From Leptospira bouyouniensis (lineage in GTDB: Bacteria > Spirochaetota > Leptospiria > Leptospirales > Leptospiraceae), in the NCBI RefSeq assembly GCF_004769525.1, contig NZ_RQFT01000015.1, positions 124,001 through 188,000 on the forward strand: DNA of 64,000 nt, read 5' to 3'. Below, piece by piece: positions 45,604-54,760 of the stretch (the stretch's first letter is position 1; every line of letters begins with the position of its first letter). The position numbers were made by a program, and so were the translations under genes. Below the pieces are notes generated by a model. It was not told where the DNA came from. It searched no databases and saw nothing but the letters and a program-made list of their open reading frames with translations.

Positions 45604-47367
45604 TTGAACTATCATTTAATAACAACAGCTTTAGAATCCACTTGGCCTAAAGAAGGAACGAATGTCCTTTTTTTAGGGGAGTGGTGTAAACTCCATTCGA
45701 AAAAGGATTTTTGGTCTAACTACAATTCGATCACTTTACCCTATCACTGGGATGAAAATGGTAAACTCTACAAGGATTACCAATCATTAAAGGTGGTTTA
45801 TGAGAAGTTATTAATCGAATTAACAACTCATTTGAATTTGATCCATGGAGAAAACCAAACAGTCGCTTATTGGAGGATCATTATAGGCCCTTGGTTAGGT
45901 TATTTCCTCCATATGCTTTGGGATCGGTATGAATCTCTCAGGATAGCCTTTACCAATTATCCAATCACATCTGTAACTCTTGTATCCATCGATGAGGAAA
46001 GTTTGGTTCCCAATGATATGAATGATTTTTATCGGTTTTTTGTATCTGATCTTTGGAACCAAAATTTATACCAAAACATCATCAGTTTTTCGCATTCAAA
46101 CAAAACCATAAAGAAAGAGGAATCCTTTGTTTTTCCAAAGAAAAATCTAAATGGTAATAAAGTTTCTCCAAAAGAAGTGATAAAACAATTTATTTACTGG
46201 ATTTTTGGGTCCAATGCAAAGTGCGATTCGTATTTTTTGATTTCAGATTATCTGGGTATCAAATATTCTTTTCTCCTTCAGTTAAAACTGGGACAATTTC
46301 CAAAACGTTTTATGGAAGAAGATATCCCTGAATTTGAAACCAATCAGGAGCTCCGTAAGAAATTGGCAATTGATTTAGGAGAGTCTAGTTTCGAGAAAAT
46401 TGTTTCGAAACTGATTCCTAAACAAATCCCAAGATCATATATAGAAGGTTACAAGAGTTTAAAAGATCACCCATCAGTGAAACGTTGGCCACTCCAACCT
46501 AAAATCATCTTCACAAGCAATAGCCATATTGGTTATGACCTATTTAAAATTTGGATGGCTCGTAAACAACAGAATGGATCTCAGTTGATTCTTTCGCAAC
46601 ATGGAGGGCATTATGGGATTGGTAAGTTTTCATTTCATGAAGACCATGAAGTAACAACATCGAATCGATACTTAACTTGGGGTTGGAAGGACCGCCAACA
46701 TAAAAATGTTACCCCTTCTGTTTGTGTTAAATATGGGAATCAGAAAAAAATCAAATGGGATCGAGATGGTGACTTATTATTAGTCCAAAATTCTATGCCT
46801 AGGTATTCCTATTGGTTGTACAGTTCTTCTCAATCATCACAAGTATTAGCTTATCTAAACGATCAATTTTCTTTTTATAGAACATTAAACTCAGAGATCC
46901 AAGTCAAAAGTAATGTAAAGTTGTATCCACAAGATTATGGATGGGAACATGAACGTAGGTGGAGAGAATCATTTCCGAAAATTCAGATTTTAGACCGAAA
47001 AAGCAATATGAAACAAATTCTAAAAACGACTAGGTTGTTTATTTCTACCTATAACGCCACAACGTTTTTGGAATCGATGAGTTTAGACATTCCAACACTG
47101 ATCTTTTGGAATCCACGTCATTGGGAAATCAGAGAAGATGCAAAACCATACTTTGATTTACTTAAAGAAGTGGGAATTTTTTTTGAGACTTCTTTGGAAT
47201 GTGCGAATGAAGTGAATCATATTTGGAATGATGTAGAAACTTGGTGGTATGACAAAAAAAGGCAATCGAGAGTGACAAAGTTTCTAAACCAATATGCAAA
47301 AAAATCGAATGACTTTATCACCGAACTTAGCAAATCGATTGAGGTGAGTTCTTTTGTTTCCCATTGA
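45604..47367 (+). CDS. LIC12162-family putative transferase
   Basis: The 587-residue protein begins with TTALESTWP and VLFLGEWCKL, the hallmark of the Leptospira O-antigen transferase family LIC12162 (TIGR04331). The C-terminal part has GT-B-like blocks such as LSQHGGHYGIG and a conserved FISTYNATTFLES. It is predicted to transfer a sugar or another group in O-antigen assembly; no activity is proved for the family. Start TTG 45604 abuts the previous stop and has no strong ribosome site, so coupling is likely. Confidence 0.75.
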   Translation: MNYHLITTALESTWPKEGTNVLFLGEWCKLHSKKDFWSNYNSITLPYHWDENGKLYKDYQSLKVVYEKLLIELTTHLNLIHGENQTVAYWRIIIGPWLGYFLHMLWDRYESLRIAFTNYPITSVTLVSIDEESLVPNDMNDFYRFFVSDLWNQNLYQNIISFSHSNKTIKKEESFVFPKKNLNGNKVSPKEVIKQFIYWIFGSNAKCDSYFLISDYLGIKYSFLLQLKLGQFPKRFMEEDIPEFETNQELRKKLAIDLGESSFEKIVSKLIPKQIPRSYIEGYKSLKDHPSVKRWPLQPKIIFTSNSHIGYDLFKIWMARKQQNGSQLILSQHGGHYGIGKFSFHEDHEVTTSNRYLTWGWKDRQHKNVTPSVCVKYGNQKKIKWDRDGDLLLVQNSMPRYSYWLYSSSQSSQVLAYLNDQFSFYRTLNSEIQVKSNVKLYPQDYGWEHERRWRESFPKIQILDRKSNMKQILKTTRLFISTYNATTFLESMSLDIPTLIFWNPRHWEIREDAKPYFDLLKEVGIFFETSLECANEVNHIWNDVETWWYDKKRQSRVTKFLNQYAKKSNDFITELSKSIEVSSFVSH

Positions 47368-48031
47368 ATCGGTTGCCTTTGATTCAGAAGTTGATTTTAT
47401 TCAGGGGATTTGTGGTCTAATTTCGAAGATAGCAAAGAAAAATATCGAGCATTCTGGAGTGTTTCGTTTTGTGTTAACGGGCGGAAATACGATCAAAAAA
47501 ATTTACGAAACATTGGTAAATGAGAGGATCGATTGGAATCGTTGTGAATTTTTTTTCGGTGATGAACGTTATGTAGATAAAGAGAGTGAAGAACTCAATT
47601 TTAATCTAGCCAATGATTATTTTTTTTCTAAAATTAAATATGATCCAAAAAAAGTGTTTAAATTCAACACAGATTTAGATTTAAAAAATTCGGCACTGGA
47701 TTACGAAAATCAAATTTTGAATACACCAACATTTGATTTGGTCCTTTTTGGACTTGGGGATGATGGGCACATTGCCAGTTTATTTCCAGGTAAACAATCT
47801 GATATTGAAATGTTTGGGAATTCGGTTGCCATTGTGAAAAATGCACCCAAAAAACCGTCGAATCGAATCACACTCACCTTAGAAAGGTTAAACGAAGCAA
47901 AAACTCAATTGATATTCACCCAAGTGAAAGGAAAAGAGAAAATTGTGAATTCTATCATGGACCAGACGGTGGGATATCCGATAGCGGAATTAAATCCGAA
48001 AGAATCGTTGCAATTATTTTATTTAAGATAA
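47354..48031 (+). CDS. 6-phosphogluconolactonase-like protein
   Basis: This 225-residue protein has the three 6-phosphogluconolactonase/glucosamine-6-P isomerase motifs: FVLTGGNT, FFGDERYV and GLGDDGHIASLFPG. In the pentose phosphate pathway it opens 6-phosphoglucono-lactone. Its place in an O-antigen run, next to a SIS isomerase and an aldolase, suggests a role on a sugar-acid lactone or sugar phosphate. Start TTG 47354 is supported by GAGGTGAG five bases upstream. It overlaps the previous gene by 14 bases. Confidence 0.8.
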   Translation: MFPIESVAFDSEVDFIQGICGLISKIAKKNIEHSGVFRFVLTGGNTIKKIYETLVNERIDWNRCEFFFGDERYVDKESEELNFNLANDYFFSKIKYDPKKVFKFNTDLDLKNSALDYENQILNTPTFDLVLFGLGDDGHIASLFPGKQSDIEMFGNSVAIVKNAPKKPSNRITLTLERLNEAKTQLIFTQVKGKEKIVNSIMDQTVGYPIAELNPKESLQLFYLR

Positions 48032-48074
48032 TGAGAATGAATCATTTAAAAGAGAAATAAAAAGGAATCTAGAC

Positions 48075-48716
48075 ATGCCTAACATTGATAGCGCAAAGAA
48101 ATTTTCAAAAGAGTTTTTAGCAGAAATTCAGAAATCAATAAACGAATTGGATATTGATTCGATTGCTAAGGTAGCTGTATTGTTATATGAAGCGAAAGAA
48201 AAAGGAAAAAACATATTTTTCTTTGGTAATGGTGGTAGTCATGGGATTGCATCACATCTGGCTTGCGATTTTGGTAAAGGCACAAAAATCAATGGGAAGG
48301 CTGGCCAAAAGTTCTACCGAGTGTATGGTTTAGACAATCCAGCTTGGTTGACGGCTCAAGCAAACGACGGGAAGGAACCCTTTACGGAAGGAAAGTACCC
48401 TGGTGAATACAATCACGGTTATGATGGTGTGTTTGTCGGACAAATGGAAAATTTTATTGGTGAGGGTGACATTGCGTTTGGAATCTCTAGTAGTGGGAAT
48501 AGCCAAAATGTTATCAACGGATTACTTTTTGCAAAAGAAAAAGGTTGTAAGACAATCGCAATGGTTGGGTTTGATGGGGGCAAAGCGTTAAAGATTGCCG
48601 ATGAAGTTTTGTTTGTTCCTACAGAAAAAGGTAAATATGGAGTTGTCGAAGGAGTTCATGAAGTGATCCACCATTTGTTATATGAATATGCGATCCTGTT
48701 GGAAAAATCTGTATGA
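48075..48716 (+). CDS. SIS-domain sugar phosphate isomerase, GmhA-like
   Basis: The 213-residue protein resembles GmhA-type phosphoheptose isomerases, with the nucleotide/sugar-phosphate loops FFFGNGGSHGIASHLACDF and SSSGNSQNV and the C-terminal EGVHEVIHHLLYE with a catalytic Glu-His pair. It likely isomerises a ketose phosphate to an aldose phosphate. In this cluster it may supply the aldehyde for the following HpcH/HpaI aldolase. A heptose role (gmhA proper) cannot be excluded; no hldE or hldD partner lies here. Confidence 0.8.
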   Translation: MPNIDSAKKFSKEFLAEIQKSINELDIDSIAKVAVLLYEAKEKGKNIFFFGNGGSHGIASHLACDFGKGTKINGKAGQKFYRVYGLDNPAWLTAQANDGKEPFTEGKYPGEYNHGYDGVFVGQMENFIGEGDIAFGISSSGNSQNVINGLLFAKEKGCKTIAMVGFDGGKALKIADEVLFVPTEKGKYGVVEGVHEVIHHLLYEYAILLEKSV

Positions 48717-49471
48717 CTTCCATTAAAGAGAAATTAAAAACTGGCATACCTACAATTGGAACTTGGATGCAAATTCCAAATTCCAATATAGCTGAAATTT
48801 TAGCTTCGAATGGATATGATTGGGTCACCCTTGACTTGGAACACGGTGCATTTAGTTTAAATCTTCTTCCTGATATTATAAGAGCCATTGAAATGAGAGG
48901 ATCTGTTCCTTTCATTCGTGTTGCTGAAAATCATCCAAAAGATATCAAGCAAGCGTTAGATGCAGGGGCAAAAGGAATTATTGTTCCTATGGTTGAAACA
49001 GTTGAACAAACACGAGATTTTTTGAAATGGAGTAGTTATCCTCCGATGGGCACTAGGGGTGTTGGTTTTTCGAATGCAAATTTATTTGGAAAACATTTTG
49101 AAACTTATTCTAAATCCATTAATTCTGAGTTAGTGCGAGTCATTCAAATTGAGAATATTCGTGCTTTGGACCAAATAGAATCTATTTTTTCAGTGGAAGG
49201 AATTGATGCTGCAATGATTGGGCCTTATGACCTATCTGGATCGATGAATCTAACAGGACAATTTACACATCCAGAGTTTTTGGCCGTGATCCAAAAGTTT
49301 CAGAAAGCAGCTGAAAAGGCCAAACTACCACTGGGGATTCACATCATCAATCCAGATGAAGAACAATTAAAATCTGAAATCAAAAATGGTAAAACCTTCA
49401 TTGCTTATTCAACCGATGCAGTGATGTTAAATCATAAATCGAATCTAAATTGGGAAAAATTAATCATATGA
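48713..49471 (+). CDS. HpcH/HpaI-type class II pyruvate aldolase
   Basis: The 252-residue protein fits the HpcH/HpaI family: GTWMQIPN at the start, DLEHGA, IIVPMVET with the metal Glu, and MIGPYDLSGSMN with Asp. These metal enzymes reversibly add pyruvate to an aldehyde to form 2-keto-3-deoxy acids. Such a product is exactly the class of sugar activated by the KdsB-like enzyme encoded next, so it may replace the PEP-using KdsA. It overlaps both neighbours by 4 bases. Confidence 0.85.
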   Translation: MTSIKEKLKTGIPTIGTWMQIPNSNIAEILASNGYDWVTLDLEHGAFSLNLLPDIIRAIEMRGSVPFIRVAENHPKDIKQALDAGAKGIIVPMVETVEQTRDFLKWSSYPPMGTRGVGFSNANLFGKHFETYSKSINSELVRVIQIENIRALDQIESIFSVEGIDAAMIGPYDLSGSMNLTGQFTHPEFLAVIQKFQKAAEKAKLPLGIHIINPDEEQLKSEIKNGKTFIAYSTDAVMLNHKSNLNWEKLII

Positions 49472-50223
49472 AAATAGTTGCTGTATTACCAGCTAGGATG
49501 GCATCTTCTCGGTTTCCGAATAAACCCTTAGCAAAAATTGTTGGATTAGAAATGATTGAACATGTCAGAAGGCGTACCTTGTTATCAAAGTCCGTTCATG
49601 AAGTTGTAGTCGCAACTTGTGACGAAATCATTAAAGATACAGTAGAAGCTTATGGTGGAAAGGCTGTGATGACTTCTGATTTACATAGAGGTTGTATCGA
49701 TCGTGTTGCTGAAGCTTCACAAATTGTGGATGGGGATTTGATTTTGGTCATCCAAGGAGATGAACCATTGATTTTGCCTAAAATGATTGATGATTTAGTT
49801 AATCCTATGTTACATGATGAAAGTATATATTGTACGAACTTAGTGACCAAGATAATTGATGAGGAAGAGTTTCTAAGTCCGAATGCTCCAAAGGTTGTGG
49901 TCGATAAAAACTGGGACCTATTATATGCATCTAGGGAACCAATTCCATCTGTGAAAAAAGCCCCGAACTCTGATTTTTTAAAATTAAAACAATTGGGTTT
50001 AATTGGATTTCGAAAATCCTTTTTGGATGTGTTTGCAAAATTACCGGCCACTCCTTATGAACTCATTGAATCAGTGGATATCAATAGAGCCATTGAACAT
50101 GGGTATAAAGTTCGAATGGTTTTAACAGAAGGACAGATGATAGGTGTGGATGTACCTGGTGATGTCGGACGTGTAGAGAAAGTATTCGAATCTGATGAAA
50201 TACTAAAGGAGTATTTAAAGTAA
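49468..50223 (+). CDS. kdsB: KdsB-like 3-deoxy-ulosonate cytidylyltransferase
   Basis: The 251-residue protein has the KdsB motifs PARMASSRFPNKPL and VIQGDEPLI, then YELIESVDINRAIEHGY which matches the substrate-end block of Kdo cytidylyltransferases. It forms a CMP-3-deoxy-ulosonate. Because it is in an operon with an aldolase and phosphatase rather than kdsA/kdsC, its substrate may be Kdo, Kdo8N or another 3-deoxy acid. ATG 49468 overlaps the aldolase stop (ATGA); an upstream TTG at 49450 is less likely. Confidence 0.85.
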   Translation: MKIVAVLPARMASSRFPNKPLAKIVGLEMIEHVRRRTLLSKSVHEVVVATCDEIIKDTVEAYGGKAVMTSDLHRGCIDRVAEASQIVDGDLILVIQGDEPLILPKMIDDLVNPMLHDESIYCTNLVTKIIDEEEFLSPNAPKVVVDKNWDLLYASREPIPSVKKAPNSDFLKLKQLGLIGFRKSFLDVFAKLPATPYELIESVDINRAIEHGYKVRMVLTEGQMIGVDVPGDVGRVEKVFESDEILKEYLK

Positions 50224-51255
50224 ATGAAGCAATACAGGGTAGGTATTGCCGGTTACGGTGTTGTTGGAAGGCGTAGGCATCAATTCATCAACCAAAATTC
50301 TCTCTTAAATGTAGTTTCCGTTTGTGATGTGACCATGGCAGAAGGAAAATTAGAGAGGGAAGATGTAAGGGTTTATACCGATTATCAAAAAATGATAAGA
50401 GAAGAAAAATTAGACATTCTCTTTGTATGCCTTACGAATGATGTTGCAGCTCATGCAACCATACTTGGACTAAAAAACGGATGCCATGTTTTTTGTGAAA
50501 AACCTCCAGGTAGAAATTTACAAGAAGTTAGTGAAGTTATAAAAACTGAAAAGTTAAACCCTAATTTAAAACTAAAATATGGCTTTAATCACCGTTACCA
50601 TGATTCCGTCCGAGAAGCTTTAAAAATTGTAAAGTCTGGTGAATATGGAAAAATCATCAATATCCGAGGGGTATATGGTAAATCGACAATTGTTAGTGTA
50701 GAGAACGGTTGGCGAGCTAATCGTGAAATTGCAGGTGGTGGAATTTTACTCGACCAAGGGATCCATATGGTGGATCTAATCCGTTTATTTGCAGGCGAGA
50801 TTGACGAAATTAAAAGTTATGTTTCCAATAGTTATTGGAATTTGGAAGTAGAAGACAATGCTTTTGCGCTCATGAAATCAAACTCAGGAGTAATCATTCA
50901 ATTCCAATCAACTGCAACGGAATGGAGACATCGATTTAATTTACAAATCAATCTAGAAAAAGGTACACTTGTTTTATCAGGAATCCTTTCTGGATCGAAA
51001 TCCTATGGCCAAGAAACACTTACCATTTTCCCACAAGATATCCAATCAGGTGGAAATCCAAAAACTGAAACGGTAAATTATTTAGAAGATAACTCGTGGC
51101 GCGATGAAATCAATGAATTTGCTAAATGTGTAAATGAATATATACCCGTACAAACAGGTTCAAGTTCAGATGCATATGAGACATTAAAATTAGTGTATCG
51201 AATATATTTTGAAGATGCTGAATGGCGAAATAAATATAACATTAAAGTCGAGTAA
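50224..51255 (+). CDS. Gfo/Idh/MocA family oxidoreductase
   Basis: The 343-residue protein has the NAD(P) motif GIAGYGVVGRR and the EKP block (CEKPPGRN), with a C-terminal domain containing the GGGILLDQGIHMVDL segment carrying a catalytic His. It likely oxidises or reduces one hydroxyl/keto carbon of a sugar in the ulosonate module. It begins immediately after kdsB and precedes the IMPase gene by 9 bases. Confidence 0.8.
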   Translation: MKQYRVGIAGYGVVGRRRHQFINQNSLLNVVSVCDVTMAEGKLEREDVRVYTDYQKMIREEKLDILFVCLTNDVAAHATILGLKNGCHVFCEKPPGRNLQEVSEVIKTEKLNPNLKLKYGFNHRYHDSVREALKIVKSGEYGKIINIRGVYGKSTIVSVENGWRANREIAGGGILLDQGIHMVDLIRLFAGEIDEIKSYVSNSYWNLEVEDNAFALMKSNSGVIIQFQSTATEWRHRFNLQINLEKGTLVLSGILSGSKSYGQETLTIFPQDIQSGGNPKTETVNYLEDNSWRDEINEFAKCVNEYIPVQTGSSSDAYETLKLVYRIYFEDAEWRNKYNIKVE

Positions 51256-51264
51256 TAAAAGAAT

Positions 51265-52017
51265 TTGAATCTATCAAATCAACAATTATTGGACATAGCT
51301 TCTAAGATTGCGAAGAAGGTTGGTAAAAAATTAGCCAAACAAGCAAACGGAAAGGTAAGAACCAAATCGATAGATAAACATGATATCAAGTTGATAGAAG
51401 ATGAAGAGTCAGAAAACCTCATTGTAAATTACCTTCGGAAAAAAACTGAGATCCCTATTTTGGGGGAAGAAAATCACCAAGAAACTGAATTTCTGAATGG
51501 CAAGGTTTGGATTGTTGATCCCATTGATGGGACTGTGAATTTTTCTCGAGGAATTCCGATCTCTTCTGTTTCAATTGCTTTATGGGAGAATGGACAACCA
51601 CTGCTTGGAATTGTTTATGATTTTAATCATGATATTTTATATTCAGGTATCATCGGTGTTGGTGCATTTCGGAATGGAAAAAGAATAGCGGTGAGTCAGA
51701 ATCAAAAAAAATCTGATTCTATTTTATTCACTGGTAAACCCATTTTGGCTCAATTGGATGATTCGGTTATCAAACAATGGTTTGGTTATTTTGAAGAATT
51801 TCGTAAAGTAAGAATGATTGGTTCTGCTTCTCTGTCTTTGTGTTTTGTGGCTTCTGGAAATGGGGACGTGTATGCAGAAGACCATATTCAACTTTGGGAT
51901 TTTGCTGCTGGTATTGCTCTCGTCCAAGCAGCTGGTGGTAAGATTACGTATGAAAAATCCAACAAAAATAAATTTTCATACATTGTAAAAGCCACAAACG
52001 GACAAATTAAATTTTAA
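51265..52017 (+). CDS. Inositol monophosphatase/CysQ superfamily phosphatase
   Basis: The 250-residue protein has the Mg-dependent phosphatase motifs ILGEEN, VDPIDGTVNF and LWDFAAG. Two roles fit the setting. It may remove phosphate from a sugar acid before CMP activation, the step KdsC does for Kdo. It may also degrade PAP, the by-product of the sulfotransferase at 33404, as CysQ does. Start is TTG 51265. Nothing in the sequence decides between them, though position beside kdsB favours the first. Confidence 0.8.
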   Translation: MNLSNQQLLDIASKIAKKVGKKLAKQANGKVRTKSIDKHDIKLIEDEESENLIVNYLRKKTEIPILGEENHQETEFLNGKVWIVDPIDGTVNFSRGIPISSVSIALWENGQPLLGIVYDFNHDILYSGIIGVGAFRNGKRIAVSQNQKKSDSILFTGKPILAQLDDSVIKQWFGYFEEFRKVRMIGSASLSLCFVASGNGDVYAEDHIQLWDFAAGIALVQAAGGKITYEKSNKNKFSYIVKATNGQIKF

Positions 52018-52033
52018 ACTAGGTATCCTCGGA

Positions 52034-53113
52034 ATGTATAAGCTAAATTTAAATTCAGAAAACATCAAAAGATTAGATCATTTTAAAAATAGTGATTACT
52101 TTTTATCAACGAATTCCCAATCCAAAAGTTCTTATTGGAAGGAGCATTCCAAATTGCTGAAGTCAGAAGTAACGAAGGACCAAATGGTGGTTTCAGGTGA
52201 TTCTGGTTTTTACATTCCTCCTGAAAAACAGCCGATCCTAGGATTTTTTTCTAAAATCACAAAGATTCTAAAGTCTCCAACAAAATTGTTACAGAGAGTA
52301 AAGACTCGTTATTTTACATTGCCTAAATTATTTCAGTATAAAACGGCATTTGATTTGGTATTAAATCATGCTGTGGTCACTGATCCTGATTTGTCACCTT
52401 ACCGTATCAATCATTTGTTATGGAAGAAGGATAGGGATCTATTTTTAAGTTCGGATTCTGTCAAATCTGATTTTGAAAGTTGGTCAAAACGTAAAATTTC
52501 AGAACACATCTATTTACATTATTATTATTTTAATATCCTTAAGTCTTACTTAAAAGGTAAAAAAGTAAAAACGGTTTTGGAAATTGGAGCGGGGAATGGC
52601 AATCTAACTTCGATTCTATTTAAAAACTTTCCTGGTATTTCTTTAATCCTAGTTGATTTACCAGAAATGATACCTGTTTCCTTTAGTTATTTATCTTCTG
52701 TATTTCCAGATGCCAAAATCATCCTTCCGAATGAAATAACTAGAAATAATCCAAAAGACTTTGACATTCTTTTGTTAACAACGGATCAAATCAAATTGAT
52801 CCAAGATAGTTCAGTTGATTTAGTGATCAATTGTCATTCCTTTCAAGAAATGCCAAATGCACAAATAACGAATTATTTCAAATTGATTGAACGAGTGATT
52901 AAGAAAGGAGGACATTTTTTCACTGCAAATCGTATCGAAAAAATTCCAGTTAGTGACATCGCTTTTACAACAGAACAAAATGATCTACCTAATCGATTCC
53001 ATCTTTATCCTTGGAACAAAAAAGCAAAAGTATTGGTTAATGAGGTTTCGAGATTTTCCAGACTTGTGCAATTAGATGGAATTGGAATCCGATTGGAAAT
53101 CACAAAACCTTAA
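52034..53113 (+). CDS. Putative sugar O-methyltransferase
   Basis: The 359-residue protein has a large N-terminal region (about 1-165) followed by a SAM-binding domain with VLEIGAGNGNL at about 181-191 and the strand-4 block LVINCHSFQEM. The layout resembles TIGR04371-type sugar O-methyltransferases from nonulosonate and O-antigen loci. It probably adds a methyl ether to a sugar of the glycan. ATG 52034 lies 16 bases after the phosphatase. Confidence 0.75.
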   Translation: MYKLNLNSENIKRLDHFKNSDYFLSTNSQSKSSYWKEHSKLLKSEVTKDQMVVSGDSGFYIPPEKQPILGFFSKITKILKSPTKLLQRVKTRYFTLPKLFQYKTAFDLVLNHAVVTDPDLSPYRINHLLWKKDRDLFLSSDSVKSDFESWSKRKISEHIYLHYYYFNILKSYLKGKKVKTVLEIGAGNGNLTSILFKNFPGISLILVDLPEMIPVSFSYLSSVFPDAKIILPNEITRNNPKDFDILLLTTDQIKLIQDSSVDLVINCHSFQEMPNAQITNYFKLIERVIKKGGHFFTANRIEKIPVSDIAFTTEQNDLPNRFHLYPWNKKAKVLVNEVSRFSRLVQLDGIGIRLEITKP

Positions 53114-53114
53114 T

Positions 53115-53798
53115 ATGATTGGAAAAATAAATAAAATTGTAAGAAAGTATTCCATTGTAGAATTAATTTCTTATGCACTTTATAGTGTATACCTGATCTG
53201 TTTACAATGGATTGGCACTTTTTTCTTTCGATTGAAAGTTATATTTTGGAATATCCAAATTGGCACAAACAGTAAGGTAACAGGGAAGTTCCTCTTTTTT
53301 AAATACCCTGGTAGTAAAATTAACATCGGTAACAACTTTACATCCATTTCCCTTTCTTCCAGAGCGATGGCTACATCCATTTTTTCACCTACTTGTATCA
53401 AAACATTATCTGATTCATCAAAGATATTGATTGGGAATGGAGTTGGCTTGAATGGTACTTCCATTACGGCAAGGTCCAAGACCATCAAAATCGGTGATCA
53501 TGTAATGATTGCTGCTAATGTGACAATCATGGATTCCGATTTCCATGTTGTATTCCCGCCAGAAGGACGTTTAACAAATCCAGGATATGAATTTGATGCT
53601 GGTATTGAAATTGGGGAAAATGTATGGATTGGAACAAGATGCACCATTTTAAAAGGTGTTCGTATTGGAAAAAACTCGGTGATCGCTGCGGGTAGTATTG
53701 TTTCAAAATCGATTCCTGAGAATGTTGTGGCTGGCGGAATTCCTGCAAAGGTAATTCGTAATCTCGAAACAACAAAAAAAGGTTCAAAACGGAAATGA
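53115..53798 (+). CDS. Hexapeptide-repeat acyltransferase
   Basis: The 227-residue protein has a short N-terminal hydrophobic segment (about 17-45) and then left-handed beta-helix repeats ending in GGIPAKVIRNL. A His in DSDFHVV likely serves as catalytic base. It should acetylate or otherwise acylate a sugar, and the hydrophobic start suggests membrane contact. I chose ATG 53115, one base after the methyltransferase stop; the frame extends upstream but would overlap. It overlaps the next gene by 4 bases. Confidence 0.8.
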   Translation: MIGKINKIVRKYSIVELISYALYSVYLICLQWIGTFFFRLKVIFWNIQIGTNSKVTGKFLFFKYPGSKINIGNNFTSISLSSRAMATSIFSPTCIKTLSDSSKILIGNGVGLNGTSITARSKTIKIGDHVMIAANVTIMDSDFHVVFPPEGRLTNPGYEFDAGIEIGENVWIGTRCTILKGVRIGKNSVIAAGSIVSKSIPENVVAGGIPAKVIRNLETTKKGSKRK

Positions 53799-54757
53799 AA
53801 GAAAGCGAAATACGTCCTAAAGAATTATTAAAAACCTATCTTGATTTAGTTGCTAAAGATGCAAAAAAGTTAGATAAAAATAAATTTGAAAGGATTCCTT
53901 GTCCTGGTTGTGGTAGTAACGTTACAAATTTGCATCTAACAAAAGCAGAATACCAGTACGATAAATGTAAAACTTGCGGGACAGTATTCTGTAATCCAAG
54001 GCCCACCAATGGTATGTTAGATGAATTTTACAGCATAGGTGAATCTTCAAAATATTGGTCCGAATCTTTTTTTCCTGCAGTTGCTGAAAAACGGAGAGAA
54101 GTTTTATTCAGACCAAAGGCAAAAAAAATCTCAGATTTTTTATCGAACAAAGGTTTTTCACCTAACTTAATCTGTGATGTAGGTTCTGGTTATGGAATCT
54201 TTTTAGAGGAGTTAAAACAGTTTTATCCAAATGCAAGTTTGTTTGGAATTGAACCTTCAGAGAGTATGGCCCGTATTTCTGAAGAGAGGGGAATCACAAC
54301 TCTTGTGGCTATGGCAGAACATTCGAATGAGTGGTCAGGGAAATTTGACTTAGTAATTTCTTCTGAAGTGATTGAACATGTTTACTCTCCTATGGATTTT
54401 TTAAGTTCGGTTCGTAATTTAGCTAAACCTGGTGGTTATGTTCTGTTAACAGGACTTGGGTATGAAGGATTTGATATTCTAACGTTACAGGAAAAATCAA
54501 ATAGTATATTCCCACCTCACCATATCAATTTTATGAGTGTGAAAGGATTTGAAGAGTTATTTGGAAGACTCGGTTTTTCGGATATTGAAGTTATCACTCC
54601 AGGTGAGTTAGATGTTGATATTGTCATCTCAAATGAACCGAATTTCGAGTTTACCAATGTTTTGAAAATGAGAGGGGAATCTGCTATCAAGGAATTCCAG
54701 GAATTTTTGAAAAAGTATAAATTAAGTTCCCATGTCTGGGTTTTTGCAAGAGTATAA
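53795..54757 (+). CDS. Class I SAM-dependent methyltransferase with zinc ribbon
   Basis: The 320-residue protein has a zinc-ribbon pair (CPGCG, CKTCG) at about 35-65, and then the SAM fold with ICDVGSGYGIFL at about 128-139 and SSEVIEHVYSP. It is a distant relative of the methyltransferase at 44749, which has the same arrangement. Both resemble sugar C- or O-methyltransferases. Start ATG 53795 overlaps the preceding stop (ATGA). Confidence 0.85.
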   Translation: MKESEIRPKELLKTYLDLVAKDAKKLDKNKFERIPCPGCGSNVTNLHLTKAEYQYDKCKTCGTVFCNPRPTNGMLDEFYSIGESSKYWSESFFPAVAEKRREVLFRPKAKKISDFLSNKGFSPNLICDVGSGYGIFLEELKQFYPNASLFGIEPSESMARISEERGITTLVAMAEHSNEWSGKFDLVISSEVIEHVYSPMDFLSSVRNLAKPGGYVLLTGLGYEGFDILTLQEKSNSIFPPHHINFMSVKGFEELFGRLGFSDIEVITPGELDVDIVISNEPNFEFTNVLKMRGESAIKEFQEFLKKYKLSSHVWVFARV

Positions 54758-54760
54758 TGA

